64,000 nucleotides of DNA, taken from contig OY986438.1 of NCBI GenBank assembly GCA_963920525.1, positions 188,619,888 to 188,683,887 of the forward strand, read 5' to 3'. The notes under the pieces are model-generated. The model saw only the letters and a list, made by a program, of their open reading frames with translations. It was not told the origin of the DNA and searched no databases. A program made the translations under genes and the position numbers. Shown one piece after another: positions 10,986 to 22,523 of the stretch (within the stretch, counting starts at the first letter, position 1; the number at the start of each line of letters is the position of its first letter). Origin of the DNA: Dichetophora obliterata. Its lineage: Eukaryota > Arthropoda > Insecta > Diptera > Sciomyzidae.

Positions 10986-12480
10986 TGTGGGAATAAAAAT
11001 TTTGGGGGGGCTAAGAACATCTTAAATGCTATTTAACAAAGCATTGTTTTAATCGGTGCTTTCTCTAAGCACCAAACCAACCTCTGAATAAGGCAAAACT
11101 AAACTGTTTGAAAAAAATACGAAAAAACTATTTATTAGGGGTTCGTGAGCGAATCAACTCTAGCCACAATGTTTATTAGGCAATATAGAAAACAATATTC
11201 CAAAGTATATTTTTTGTTTGTTTTTAAATGAATCTCCTTCTCGCTTGGTTACATAAAAAAGTAGTCCTTTTCAGACGGTGTCAAGAAATGCTGGTTCGTT
11301 AGTTAACGTTGATAAATATAGAGGAGATCAGCAACGACCCAACGATTTTCAAGAATTTGCAAATTGTTTAGCATCAAACGATCAGCGTTAGGTTGCTGCC
11401 AGAATGAATGCCGATTCAGACAGGTAGACGTGTACAGGCAGTAACCTGCAATGAAATGAGAGGATAATCAAGCTAACCTAACTTTTATCTCGCGTGTTCA
11501 CACAGTTTGCCTGCGTCTGTCTGCCTGCCTGTCCGCTTCGGCGTTCACTGTAACCTCAACCTAAGGAGACAACTGTTAGAGCCAGGAAAGCCACTTAGAG
11601 CAAATCGGATGAATCTTCGTAGAACATCTTCGATACGCATAAAAAGAGAGACATAGTAGGGTGTCCAAAGTTAGAATTTGGAAAAAACTGTTGATTAAAT
11701 GTATTTTTACATGAAAAACAGACATTTTAAATTTGGACGAATACAGCTCTGTTAAAACAAAAGATACAAAATTTGTTGATATTTCGTTATATAATCTCAA
11801 AATTTTTGCTCCGCTACTGCACATGACACAATAATGGTTGATATATTGATGGAAAAGCTGATATTTTTTCGAAAATACAAAATAATATTTTTTATTTTAT
11901 TTTGAGTAGTTACACCCCAGACAAACTTTTTGGCCGGAAAATGAACTTAAAACGGCAGACAGGTAGTCTGTTTATTGGAATATAAATGAAATTATTTTGA
12001 CCCAATTTTGGCAGGGCAGGACGGGAATTGTACCAAAACCAGCCAGTTGACTGCCACTGTACAGAACAGCAGACTGGCTAACAGAGGCTCAAAAATGTAT
12101 AAGAGAGCATGCAAGTGGCGTTCAGTGGAAGCAACTTGGCAGGGAATGTACAGAGCAGAATACAAGCAGGTAGTGGCAGGCAATTGGATGGGGCATTGAA
12201 TGCAAAATATTGGTTTCTTTTATATATTTTAGGTTATTTTATATATTTGAACTTTTTTGTTCAACTAACAGTTTTTGGTCCTTGGGTTTGTCGATTTTTT
12301 TCGATTCACTTAAATTTTGAACGGCTTTGATGTTGTGACATACAATTTTGAGTGAGATTGGTACAAAAAAAAAATTGGTACAAAAATTTTATTCAAACGT
12401 TTAGGAAATGCAAGTCTTAAGTGATACAAATACAATTCAATGAATTAACGATTAAATCACAATACAATTCACAAAAAGAA
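10986..12480. other. spacer without recognised gene
   Basis: No gene identified. Readings at 11576-11824 and 11992-12330 overlap on both strands and show no domain. The stretch 12000-12190 is richer in G and C with CAGGCAG-like repeats, but nothing recognisable. Confidence 0.4.
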
Positions 12481-12527
12481 ATTAAATATGTGACGAGATT
12501 TATTTAAATGCTGTAGTCTTAGTAAAA

Positions 12528-12950
12528 TTATTTGCCAGTTTCCATCTTATTCTGTTCACAAGCGCCATTATGAGCCTGATCAACAGACTTGCCGCCATCC
12601 TGTTGTTGTAACTGCTCAGGTGCTTTAACGCTCAGATGAGCCGGACCAGTCTGTTGAATCTGAACGATGCGCTCATTTTGTTTGATTGCTTTGCTTGGTG
12701 GCGGTGGTGCCTTTACAGTGAGTATTCCATCTGATGAAATTGTGGAGATTACATGCTGGGGATCATAATCCTTTGGCAGCGTATACTTGCGCACAAAGTG
12801 ACGCTGAATCAAACCATGGTCGTCTTCGCGTTCCTCGTGCTTACCTTCAACTACAATTGTTTTGTCCAAGGTCTTTACGGTCAATTCATTCGGCTTGAAT
12901 TTGGAAACATCCATGTACACTTGAAAACCTTCATTGCCAAAAAAAAACTG
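12528..12950 (-). pseudogene. small heat-shock protein (Hsp20/alpha-crystallin), 5'-truncated
   Basis: The minus strand encodes an alpha-crystallin domain of the Drosophila Hsp23/l(2)efl type: [19 protein letters not shown], then [18 protein letters not shown], then [16 protein letters not shown], and a C-terminal I-x-I-like [15 protein letters not shown]. Family members have some 60-70 residues before this point; here homology stops abruptly after a run of T, with an in-frame TGA just upstream (reading TGA-CAG-TTT-TTT-TTT-GGC). The only in-frame Met (12920) is internal to the domain. An AATAAA lies about 25 nt past the stop. Family members are chaperones that bind unfolding proteins; this copy lacks the N-terminal region needed for oligomer assembly and is most likely a pseudogene, although the remaining codons are free of stops and therefore young. 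Confidence 0.8.
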
Positions 12951-12990
12951 TCAAGTTCACATGTTACTTGTGAAAAGGTTTTCAAAATTT
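12918..12990. repeat. hairpin at the truncation edge of the Hsp20 relic
   Basis: ACTTGAAAACCTT (coding side) and AAGGTTTTCAAAAT (flank) are inverted around about 45 nt, which itself holds CAAGT...ACTTG. The coding homology ends inside this hairpin, so it may mark the rearrangement that truncated the gene. Confidence 0.5.
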
Positions 12991-13019
12991 CAAGTTAAAG
13001 CCAGTAAAAAGTTAGAGCT

Positions 13020-13365
13020 CAGAAGAGTTAGAATAAAAGCGTCTTCCAGTATAAGACGAGATGATTCTGTTGTCTAGAAAGCAAAACATTTTTAAGCTGC
13101 TATACCATTTCAATTGGATGCCAATACAATGCTTATTTTTAACAGAGTTCATGTGCCTGCCAGTGTAGGGCGAAGCATTCTGTTCTGTAGAAAACAAAAC
13201 TTTTAAGCCTGCTTAAATATTTCAGTTAATGCCAAAATTATGATTTTATTCAACAGAGTTCATATGCCTGCCATTATAGTGCGTAGGAAGGCTGCTGCTG
13301 AAAAAACAAAAATGTTTGAGCTGCTTGAACATTTCAGTTGCAGTCCAATACAATGCCGAATTTCG
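13020..13365 (+). repeat. three diverged ~111-123-bp tandem repeats
   Basis: Units start at 13020, 13143 and 13254 with CAGA(A)GAGTT. Shared phrases are CATATGCCTGCC, GAAAACAAAA, AAGCTGCTT and ATTTCAGTT...GCC. Units have drifted. The reading 13240-13581 crosses the last unit and is not taken as a gene. Confidence 0.6.
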
Positions 13366-13548
13366 ACACACTGCCTTCTACTGACTTTTCCATGCCTTCA
13401 TGCTGCTACTTTCTGGCAGCTTTTTTTGATAAAAAGTAAACTGGCCGCCACCACATTTCAACATACTGCCAGAACTCTGCTCATTTGCCACAATTATGCT
13501 GATATAATGCCGTTTTCCTGTCGAATATTTTTCTGGGGTAAGCTTCTA

Positions 13549-14853
13549 AAGGGTGTTTTTTATAGAGTGATACAACTTTGAATTAGCATCACTACTTTGT
13601 TTGACCTTCCATTTAACAGTTGATAATTGTTTTTTGTTAAATTTGCTTTGACATTTTATTATAGATTGACTTACACTAGAGCAACGCGTGTAAATTGTGA
13701 AAATTTTTAATCAAAGTAATGGTTCTGTTCGTCAAACTTATCGTGCACTACGTCCATTTTATGGCGTACATAATCGTCCTTCAGAGCTGCTAATTCGAAG
13801 AACAAAAGATCGTTTTCGGACCACATTTATTGTTACTGATAATGTGCATAACGTGAAACGCCGAACAGTGCGCACTGAAGAATCTGTAGCCGCTGTACAG
13901 GAAAGCATTGAAGATTATCCTAATCAATCAATTCGTCGCCGTTCTCAGCAACTGCGGTTGTGTCTTTCCACTTTATGGAAGATTTGACGAAAAGATCTTG
14001 GCTTAAAACTTTTCAAGATTCAACTTGAGCAGGAATTAAAGCTAAACGACCATCGTATGCGCCGCCAATTCAACGAATGGGCTGAAGCACAAATTGATAT
14101 TGATTTTGAATTTCCATGGAAAATTGTATTTTCCGATGAAGCCCATTTTTGGTTGAATGGGTACGTAAATAAACAAAATTGCCATATTTGGAGTTAGGAG
14201 AATCCACAAGCTTTTATTAAAATACCATTACATCTACAGAAAATTACTGTTTGGTGCGCTTTATGGGCTGGCGGAGTCATTGGCCTATATGTCTTCAAAA
14301 ACGATGATGGTCAGAATGTTACTGTCAATTGTGAACGGTATAGGAACAAGATTCGAAGATTTTTCGTACCTCAATTTCGCTGGCATTAATCTTGCTGATA
14401 TGTGGTTCCAACAGGACGGAGCCACATGCCACACAGCTGGCGCTACAATTGATTTAGTAAAGGAAACTTTTGCCGAAAAAATAATTTCACGAAGTGGCCT
14501 AATTAATTTGCCCCCAAGATCGTGTGACTTAACCCCATTGGACTATTTTCTTTGGGGTTTATGGAAAGTCACTTGTCTACGTCGATAAACCACAAACAAT
14601 TGAACACCTGGAAATCAACATTTGAAGAGTTTTCAGCGAGATACGGCCGCAAATGCTGCGAAAAGTTTGTGAAAATTGGTGTTCCAGATTGCGCCTTTTA
14701 TGCGCCAGACGTAGCGGTCACATGGCCGAAGTCATATTTTACCATTAATGTCATAACATTTTCTATCCAATAAAGTCCGTTTTATTATATGAAAAATATA
14801 TTACTATGTTTTATTATGACTTAAGCTTGTACCACTCTATAAAAACCACCCTT
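13549..14853 (+). mobile_element. mariner-type element, inactive (1305 bp)
   Basis: Imperfect terminal inverted repeats of about 27 bp start AAGGGTGTTTTTTATAG on the left and, reversed, AAGGGTGGTTTTTATAG on the right. TA duplications sit at 13547-13548 and 14854-14855. It contains one transposase reading broken by stops and frameshifts. Its length is close to the 1301 bp of the intact element at 55141-56441, and the proteins are related, but the termini differ, so it is a separate family. Confidence 0.93.
13697..14770 (+). pseudogene. mariner-type transposase, broken
   Basis: The protein follows the insect transposase pattern: N-terminal helix-turn-helix (RQTYRALRPFYGVHNRPSE), second HTH region with YPNQSIRRRSQQL and STLWKI, then catalytic blocks VFSDEAHFWLNGYVNKQN, WFQQDGATCHTA and PPRSCDLTPLDYFLWG. 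The second and third catalytic Asp are 36 residues apart. Breaks seen: TGA at 13985-13987, TAG near 14196, a frameshift near 14385 and another near 14560; the initiator region also looks degraded. All three catalytic Asp codons survive, but no full protein can be made. Confidence 0.92.
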
Positions 14854-15039
14854 TAGATCAATAAAACTAAACACGTGCCAAAAACGTAAAACACCCTGTA
14901 TATTGAAAATGTTATAATACAGGAGGAAGCTGAATACAGATTTGAAACCAGTGTTGAAAGTATATATAGCAATGATAATGGGTTTACCGGATATGAAATT
15001 TGTGGACTAGTATTATTTATAGAAAAATGTCTGAATATA

Positions 15040-15372
15040 CACGGAGAAAATTAATTTGCTTGAATCAAGCAAATGTTTTGCTTAAAAGCAAATCAGCAAA
15101 ACTTTGCTCAATCACAATGTGATTTTAGAAAAAGATTGCTAAATTGCAATCACTCCTCGTGTATTTAGGACAAAGCAAAACTTTGATTAAATTCAAGCAA
15201 AAATTTTGCGAAATTATTTTAAACTGAAAAGCAAATTTTTACTTAATTCATATTTTAAATATCAAATTTTGATTAGTTTTTGCTGAAATTTAGCATAATT
15301 TTGTAGTGGCTGAAAATCAAGCGCAAGTTTTGCTTAACCACAATACTAATTTAGCAAACAGTTTTCTCCGTG
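15040..15372. mobile_element. 333-bp TA-target MITE (CACGGAGAAAA family), copy 1
   Basis: Termini CACGGAGAAAA and TTTTCTCCGTG are flanked by TA (15038-15039, 15373-15374). The interior is full of GCAAAA/TTTTGC words. A longer relative lies at about 49163-49801. The TA target suggests a Tc1/mariner-type non-autonomous element. Confidence 0.75.
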
Positions 15373-15693
15373 TAAGATTACTGCCATTATTTTGTTCGAA
15401 ACTGTACATCCATAAATTTTTAAAATAAATCTTTTTTTCATACACCAATTTTAATCATCTGAATTGCTAACCATTTTTACTTCTGAACTATAAGTTAAGG
15501 TATTTTTTTCAATTGACTAATAATGATCTTTTTTTTAACTTTGTGATAACCTACGGTCATTCTAAAACTATTAAAATGTAAAATAACTTTATTAAATTTT
15601 TGACCTTTTTTATATTAGATTATTGGTAGTTAAACGAGCTATAGGTCAGATTTTTTTTTCTTAATTTATTTAATATAAATTTAAATTCCAATA

Positions 15694-15722
15694 TTTCGTT
15701 TTTCGTTGAAAAACATCATCAG
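15694..15722 (-). ncRNA. candidate hammerhead ribozyme core (partial)
   Basis: On the sense strand of the Penelope-like element, about 215 nt after its stop codon, CTGATGA is followed by one T, a perfect 7-bp stem (GTTTTTC, loop AAC, GAAAAAC) and then GAAA. That is the hammerhead core order CUGAUGA, stem II, GAAA, with one extra U. Penelope-like elements are known to carry hammerhead motifs in their terminal repeats. I could not find convincing stems I and III, so activity is doubtful; a chance or decayed motif is possible. Confidence 0.35.
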
Positions 15723-15936
15723 GGAAAACACTAAAAAATATACAATAATTACAAATTACAATATAATCACATAACATAATATTTAAAATACATGAACTTA
15801 CAAAAATTAAATAAATATACTGAATTTACATTGATTTTTTTAAAAAAAACATTTGAGAAACGATATGACAAAAAACATAAGTACATCTAGCCTGAATAAA
15901 CAACACTTGACGACGGACTTTGATGACTAATTATTG

Positions 15937-17960
15937 TTAGTTTTGTCTTATAATGTTTTGTTTATTTGTTTGCTCTTTATTTATTAGGTGTCTGTAGATG
16001 TGAGCGCAATTGTCCGTGTCAGTCTTAAAATTCAATCTCAATTGTTTGGGGACGTTAATAATGTGTAGCATTTCAAGCATGTATCGTCTCCTATAATTTT
16101 TCTCTTGTTGCAGAACTTTTGTTTTGTCAAAATCAGGAGCGTGTCCAGACTTCGTACAATGGGCTGCTAATGCTGTTTTTTGTTCTAAAGGTTTGTCCAG
16201 TGCTTTAAAGTCTGACTTATGTCCTGCTATTCTCGTCCGTAATTTAGTTTTTGTTGTTCCAACATATACCTTTTCGCATAAATTGGATCCGTCACCTTTG
16301 CACAGAATTTGATATATCAAATTCGATTTGTCCTGCTTGTCAAGTTTACATTTAGTGTTCGTGTAAAGTGTTTGTAAAGTGTTTGATGTTTTAAAAGCTA
16401 TTCTAAACTGGTCCTTATTAAAAATGTTGGACATTTTAAACTTCTCTGAAAAACCGGGAATATATGTCATGCTTTTATAAGTTTTAGGGGGGTCGTTTGT
16501 CGTCACTTTTTCGTTTACTGTTCTTTCTTTATGTTTAACAATTTTTTTAATTAAATATTCCGGAAAGCAGTTTTTCTTTAAAATATCTTTAATTTTAATC
16601 GCATTGTCCTTATGGAATTTTTTGTCACTTATTTCGAAAACCCGGTTTGTAAAATTTTTAGCTGTATTAATTATTATATTTTTTGGATGTTTTGAGTGAA
16701 AATTAATTATTCGTCCTGTTGCCGTTGGTTTTTGATACCAATTTATTTCTATTTTATTGTTTTTCCTCATAAGTAATGTGTCAAGATAAGGTAGTTTATT
16801 GTCAGTTTCCTTTTCTAAAGTGAACTTTATTCTCCTATGGTATGAATTTAGTGCGTTTAAAGTGTTTTGGATTTGGTCATATCGAACTATCGCAAAAAGG
16901 TCGTCTACATATTTGGTAACTAATTTTGGTTTCACTGGGAGATCGTCTAAACATTTATCTAAAAGGTCTTCCATTACTATGTCCGCTACTATTGGTGATG
17001 CAGGTGATCCCATGGCCGTGCCTCGTAGTTGTAAATAAATTTTGTTGTCATATTTTAAATATCTAGCGTCTTTTATACAAAGTAATAAAATGTCAGAAAA
17101 TTATTTTTTGGTCATATTTGTGTATTTTTCTATTATTGTCCATTTTCTTTCTATTGTTTTTATAGCGAAGTCAACTGGGATACTAGGGAAAAGTGATACT
17201 ACGTCGAATGATATTAGTCTCTCATCGTCTGAAATGTATATGTTATTAAGTTTGTTCTTTAGGTCCAGTGCGTCTTTTATGTTGTACTTAGATGTTACCG
17301 TTAACTTATTCAATATTTTCACTAAATATTTGCTGAGTTCGTGTGTTGGAGAGTTGATGGACGAGCAAATTGGTCTCAATGGCATGTTCGGTTTGTGCAG
17401 CTTTGGTAGTCCATATATTCTTGGTGCCGTTGCAGTAGTTGTTGTCATCTTTAATTTTTCATAGTCCGAGATCAAATTATTTTTGAATAGAATGTCGACT
17501 AAATTGTTATTTTTCTGTTGCAAAGCCGTTGTTGGGTCCCTTTTAACTTCCTTGTATGTTGCAATGTCTCTTAATAAAATTCTAATTTTCTTGTCGTAAT
17601 CCACTTTTTTCATCGCTACAGTTTTGTTTCCCTTGTCTGCATTCACAATTATAATGTCTTTATTTTCTTTGAGGAATCGTCTAGTTTTGCCCACTGTATC
17701 TAAGATCAGCTTGTCTCTTGTGTCCAAATGTATGCGTGTTACATGGTTTTCCATCAGTGTAGTCAGTTTTACTCTCGCCGTTTCTTGTGATTCTTTGTCT
17801 TTGTTGGTTTGTACGAAATCTTCACCTTCCGCAATGCATGTTAGTGTTGGAAAGTTTTGTTTCGTTGTGGGAAGAGCGTATTTTGGTCCCAGAGAAAGAA
17901 GCCATTGTGTCTCTTTTGGTATGTCTGTATTTGTTGTGTTGATAACATTAATTAATTTGA
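15937..17960 (-). pseudogene. Penelope-like retroelement: reverse transcriptase + GIY-YIG endonuclease
   Basis: One reading frame runs from about 17960 to 15937 with a single in-frame TAA at 17101-17103 (in NMTKK*FSDI). Order: an N-terminal part with LLSLGPKYALP; RT blocks YGLPKLHKPNMPLRPICS, LISFDVVSLFPSIPV (motif A Asp), GSPASPIVADIVMEDL (motif B) and TKYVDDLFAIV (YVDD catalytic box); then a C-terminal KVYVGTTKTKLRTRIAGH segment, the GIY-YIG endonuclease signature, and a basic tail. RT plus C-terminal GIY-YIG defines Penelope-like elements. The N-terminus is closed by stops near 17965, so roughly the first quarter of a usual-length protein is missing or decayed. Apart from one stop it is remarkably intact. 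It would copy element RNA at a nick made by its own endonuclease. Confidence 0.93.
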
Positions 17961-20440
17961 TTAAAAATTATTTTTATCGAAAAAAACTACATCTATATCT
18001 CATAAAAATTAGTAATTTTCCATATTCGAATAAATTCCTTAGCACTTGACCTTTGTTTTATATTCGGAAATAGTCTGATGAAAACGATGCCTGTGCCCCA
18101 GTTTATAGTACTTAATCAAAAAAGTTAAATGGATAACGATGTCGTATGTTCTTTGACAGGCGATACTGTTTAAAATTTGTTCACTATAATTTATTATCTA
18201 ACTTTTTTTTTTATTAACAGTTTAGTAAGTAGTTAACATTTAAAGAATCTAACCTTTGATGTTGTTTTTTCCAAAATTTTTTAAAATTTGAATAGTATCT
18301 AACAATTTGAAATTTTAAAATATTTAACCCTAAAATTTACCATAAAAGTTGACTATAGGTTTGTCAACGTAACAACTATGCCAAATGCGTTAAATAAGTT
18401 AAATTTTCTTACTCTTTGTGTCAGAATATTGCATAAATTTAAATTAAGTGGACATTTAAAACCCGCTCAAATCAGATATAAGTCTTTAAAATTTTGAAAC
18501 GCATGTTACTCTTTTACCTCTTCCACCGGAATTCATTGTTAATACCTATAATTTTTGCATGTGTTGTAATGTGTAATAAATCAAGGAGACAGGGCATTGT
18601 TAAAAAAATTTAAAAAGTTTTTGTGATATTTTTCGATTCAAAAATGTAAAACCGACATAAATAAAAAGAACACATAAAAATTAAATTTATGAATAGAAGT
18701 GGAGCAAACATAAGCCAAATTATATTCAAACTCACACTCATACCTCACTGACAATAAAGCACAGAATGCGATGACAGAGTTAATAAAAATGAAAATTAAG
18801 ATGTGAATTCGATTATTCGAGTTTATGATTTCATCCGAAGCGACAAGCGATAAAAACTAAAATAGAAAATGAGCAAAAATATAAATATAACAACAATCAA
18901 AAAACGTCAACTTAGCGACAAGTAAAATCTAGGTCAGTTCTCAATCGAAAGTGTATCTGTTGATAAGGATGGTTACAGACACGGAAGTCATGGCAATATT
19001 CTTTGTTTGCCTATTTTTAGTCTTGAAATTTAAGAGGAAAACGATGAATGCACAAATAAATGCGAAATCAAATTTTCTATAAACAATAGCCTTCGAACTG
19101 TTCAAAATTTATTTCCTAGAAAGAAGACAAAATTTCATAGAGAAATACTACCAACGCTATTGCACAAGGGAAAACGGAATATTTTGCATTTATGCAAATG
19201 CCATGGAAAATTTCTATAATATTGTATATCTGCTGTTGACTAGGCTTTGATGACGATATAAAAAACGTAAGCAGAGCATAAATAGCCGCTCATATATCGA
19301 ATCGATTGCGAATATAAAGTTCAGTAAGGAGCAAAATTTTAGAGGTTGAGAAATTTTTATGCATTCTCTATACCATGTAGGCATAATTTTATGATATCGA
19401 GTGATTTTATGCTAGTTGTTTTTTATTGCAGTTGCGTCTGTTCTGATAGTGAGAATGACAAAATTTTTTTATTTTCCTATTCACTTATCTTATTATTCTG
19501 TATCATCAATTTTCTATACATATTTCATTTGATGTTCTAGAGTCAATGGTTATTGATCAGATTTCAGAATTAAGAACTCAACGTAGCTCATCTTGAATGG
19601 CAGAATAAAGTGTTTATTTGAGCCAGAACATAAAAACGAATAGGAAATAATAGAAATTTTTTTAGAATACTTGGATCATCATCAAGCTCATTAGAATGTT
19701 TTAATGATCTAATATAAACTATTTACCATGCAGACATTGATTGTTTTCTATTTTAAGCTTTAAGTTCAGGTTTCAGGTGTTGCATATATCCAGTCTTAGT
19801 TCAAAATAGAAAAGAAGCAGGCAGTAATCAAGTGAAATTTGTGTGGGATGTATAAAATGTGACGAAAGAATAAACATGTGATATTGAATCTGAGGCAAGT
19901 GTATAACTCTTACCTCAGTTATATCAAAATACTAGCTTATCTCTCTACAAACCTCTTGACACAAACTTGGTGACACAAGTACAGTTTTAATAATTTGAAT
20001 TTGTTGATGTGCTAATACTTTTATTTGGTTAGACATAAGCATAGAACAAGCATGGACATTCACTCACATAAATTGGCTAATCCTTAGCACTTTTTGTTTA
20101 ATAAAATAAATAAAAATTTTCAAGACAGACGGGTAGACAATAAAATTATGAACTTTTATTTAAAGCATTTTATTTTTATTTTATTAGATATAAAAAGAGT
20201 ACAAATAAGAACAAGTTCTTTTTCAGTACACTGGGTACATGGTTCATACATACAAACAATCAAATATGGAATAACAACAAATAGAAATCATGAAGTTTAA
20301 AAATAATCCCAGATTATAATAGAAAATAATTTAAAAACTACTAATGAAAATAATTTGAATCCTTAAGATAATATTAAACAAAAAATCTTTTGCAAAAATA
20401 TTAAAAAAGCTGAAAACTAAGATAGAAAAGGGGAAAAAAA
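17961..20440. other. 2.5-kb AT-rich spacer, nothing recognised
   Basis: No gene, clear repeat or RNA is recognised. Short readings (19346-19540, 20094-20300) are composition noise. The left part may include the decayed 5' region of the Penelope-like element. Confidence 0.45.
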
Positions 20441-20459
20441 GAAATACAAAAGGTAAATA

Positions 20460-20870
20460 GAAAACAGAATTTAAGAATTAAGGAGAAGAAAAGTTTCAGT
20501 CCGAGAAATCTCTCTCAATCTACAAGGCAATGCATTCCAAAGTCTTACGGCATTAATGAAAAACAGATTCGAACTAGCAAGAGAACTATGAATGGGTATG
20601 ATTAAAATATTACATCTTCTGGATATGCTGAACTGTAATTTTACATAAAGATAGTGAGGAGTCTTAGTGTGTATAATTTTGTGTAGATGAATACAGTTCC
20701 TGGCGTTTTAGTATCCAGACAAGCTACAACCGAGTATCGCATTTCTAAAGCTTGACAGTTGGTCAAATTTATTTGATTCATACACAAAACGTGTTGCATA
20801 ATTATAAGCGATATTAAGTCTAAGTAATGATGATTAATCAAGTTTGTGGTATACGAGCTCGGAGTAGGTT
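20460..20870 (-). pseudogene. jockey-type LINE reverse-transcriptase C-terminal fragment
   Basis: The minus strand reads SSLLRLNIAYNYATRFVYE ... TPHYLYVKLQFSISRR, then SSNLFFINAVRLWNALP and CRLREISRTETF in one frame with one stop near 20710. The tail FF-AVRLWNALP-RE-T-F is characteristic of the C-terminus of jockey/CR1-type RT proteins. The 5' side ends at about 20895, where another LINE tail abuts. Only the last 130 or so residues remain, so it is a dead 5'-truncated copy. Confidence 0.8.
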
Positions 20871-20896
20871 ATTACCGGCAAAACAAGTTGCTTCAC

Positions 20897-21078
20897 TAGT
20901 ACTTACTTACTTACTTAGTTGGCGCTACAATCGTATGTCGGTCTTGGCCTCATCTAGCCAGTCATTTCTGTCTCTCGCTTGCTGACGCCAGTTGGAAATA
21001 CCAAGCTTCGTCAGGTTGTCCTCTACTTATTCTTTCCAACGAATATCCGGTCGTCCGCTTCTGCGTTGACCGCCGCAC
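20897..21078 (-). pseudogene. LINE 3' end with (TAAG)n tail
   Basis: The minus strand reads GQRRSGRPDIRWKE, a stop, then VEDNLTKLGISNWRQQARD and RNDWLDEAKTDIRL before the stop codon, followed by a TAAG repeat tail (plus strand CTTACTTACTTACTTA at about 20903-20918). The GRP-RW...V..D...LG...W...A.DR..W...V pattern is the conserved C-terminal segment of many LINE endonuclease/RT polyproteins. The simple-repeat tail and short length fit a 5'-truncated retrotransposition event next to or into the jockey-type fragment. Confidence 0.8.
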
Positions 21079-21894
21079 AATGGGGTATTTTATGGGCTTT
21101 TATGGCTATAATTAAAAAAATTGTTTGAGGTACCAACTTTTTTGATACCAGTTTAAAGATAATAAAATTCTTCGTCACTAACAACAAAAACTATTCACCT
21201 GACATTACTGGTTGAGAAGTTATCGCGGTTAAAAAAATCAATATTTTTTGCTTTCGTTCGCGCGTAGTGTAATTTTGGAAATTTTTAAGTTTTTTAATTT
21301 ATAATTTTATTGAAAAAAAGATATTTGTGGAAAGTTTTTTTAATGGAACTTTCAACTTTGGGTAATTGTGGTTCTTACTGCATAAACATTTTTTTGAGTA
21401 AATGTTTAAAAAAATTATTTTTTATTGATTAAAAAATGTATTATAAAATTAAGTTTTTTGTTATTCAAGTGGTGTTAAAGTTTTTCTTTTATGCACCATT
21501 GTCATCTAATTCTGATTTTCTTTAAATATGAACTGTCCATAATAAGTGTTTAAAATGTTGGTTGTGCCATGTTTGCCTCTTCGGAATTAATTAAGCTTTT
21601 TGTAAGAGAACTCCAGTCGCTATAATCAAAACAAGCAAGTGCAGGCACCCCCTAACAATGTAATGCAATGCAATGTTTTTTTGAAGTGAAAACTTCTTTA
21701 GGCCCGTTGAACAATTTTGGTAGAGGGTAAATCTTTGGTTTGCGTCATTGTCTTTTTCCGAGTAACTCTCGTCATCACTACTGACAGCAAAGATAACAAG
21801 ATAGGAAACTTAGAAAACATAAGCAAGCAACCATTAATAAATTATTCTATTGACGCATCGTTCTTTCCCCTCCCTTTGCTCAGCTACGGAACAG
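21079..21894. other. AT-rich spacer
   Basis: No gene recognised. A short GCAATGCAATG repeat lies near 21658-21675. The 66-codon reading at 21717-21917 has no domain. Confidence 0.45.
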
Positions 21895-21896
21895 TA

Positions 21897-22208
21897 GCTG
21901 CATTCCCGTGGCACTAGATCAGATCAAATCTCAGTAAAACAACGTTAGTTCAACTTTATATCAATTTGTCATCACAGTCTTGAAACAGCTGTTTTAAGAA
22001 CAATAACAAAAGAAAATAACAATACCAAAACGCCCATTGAGCAGTGAAACGTCAAAATAGGAAAATGAATAGTTATAAAAAATGCTTGAAACTTGCCAGC
22101 ATTTTAGGATCAGAAATAGAGCTAGAAATCGAGCTGGTTTTCATTTTTGTTTTTGTTTTGTGAATTAAATAGAGCCGCGCTCTAGATCAACGACCAAGGG
22201 AATGCAGC
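21897..22208. mobile_element. 312-bp TA-target MITE
   Basis: Inverted ends GCTGCATTCCCGTGG and CCAAGGGAATGCAGC are flanked by TA (21895-21896, 22209-22210). Similarity extends weakly inward (TAGATCAGATC against a reversed GATCTAGAGC). It is non-coding and sits directly beside the long inverted-repeat element that begins at 22231. Confidence 0.65.
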
Positions 22209-22523
22209 TATTGAATGTTACTGTTTTTTTCAATGTATATGTAGAGCTAACTGTAGGCTAAAATAAAATAAATTAAAAATTTTTGATATTAGCTTTTTGT
22301 TTGACTGGCCGTGAAGTCTCCTTTCATGCCGCCACTTGAAATCTTGCTACCAGGCAAACAAAAAGACATAGCAAGCAAAGTGCTGTTTATTTTCCGCCGC
22401 CAATTCGGTTCATCCCCTCTAACCTTGCGCAACCGATGTGATACTGCTCTTCTCTTTTCATCGTTGTAGTAGATTTGGTTGGTAAATTGTCAGCAGATAA
22501 ACTTATTGATGGTTGCTTGCTAC

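Noticed and set aside
11992..12330. Overlapping readings on both strands at 12.0-12.3 kb
   Set aside because: GC-richer patch with CAGGCAG-like words, but both strands are open and neither shows a known domain.
13240..13581. 113-codon reading just before the dead mariner
   Set aside because: Crosses a tandem repeat unit and the left end of the mariner element, so it cannot be an ancestral gene.
17042..17464. 140-codon plus-strand reading
   Set aside because: Antisense shadow of the Penelope-like RT gene.
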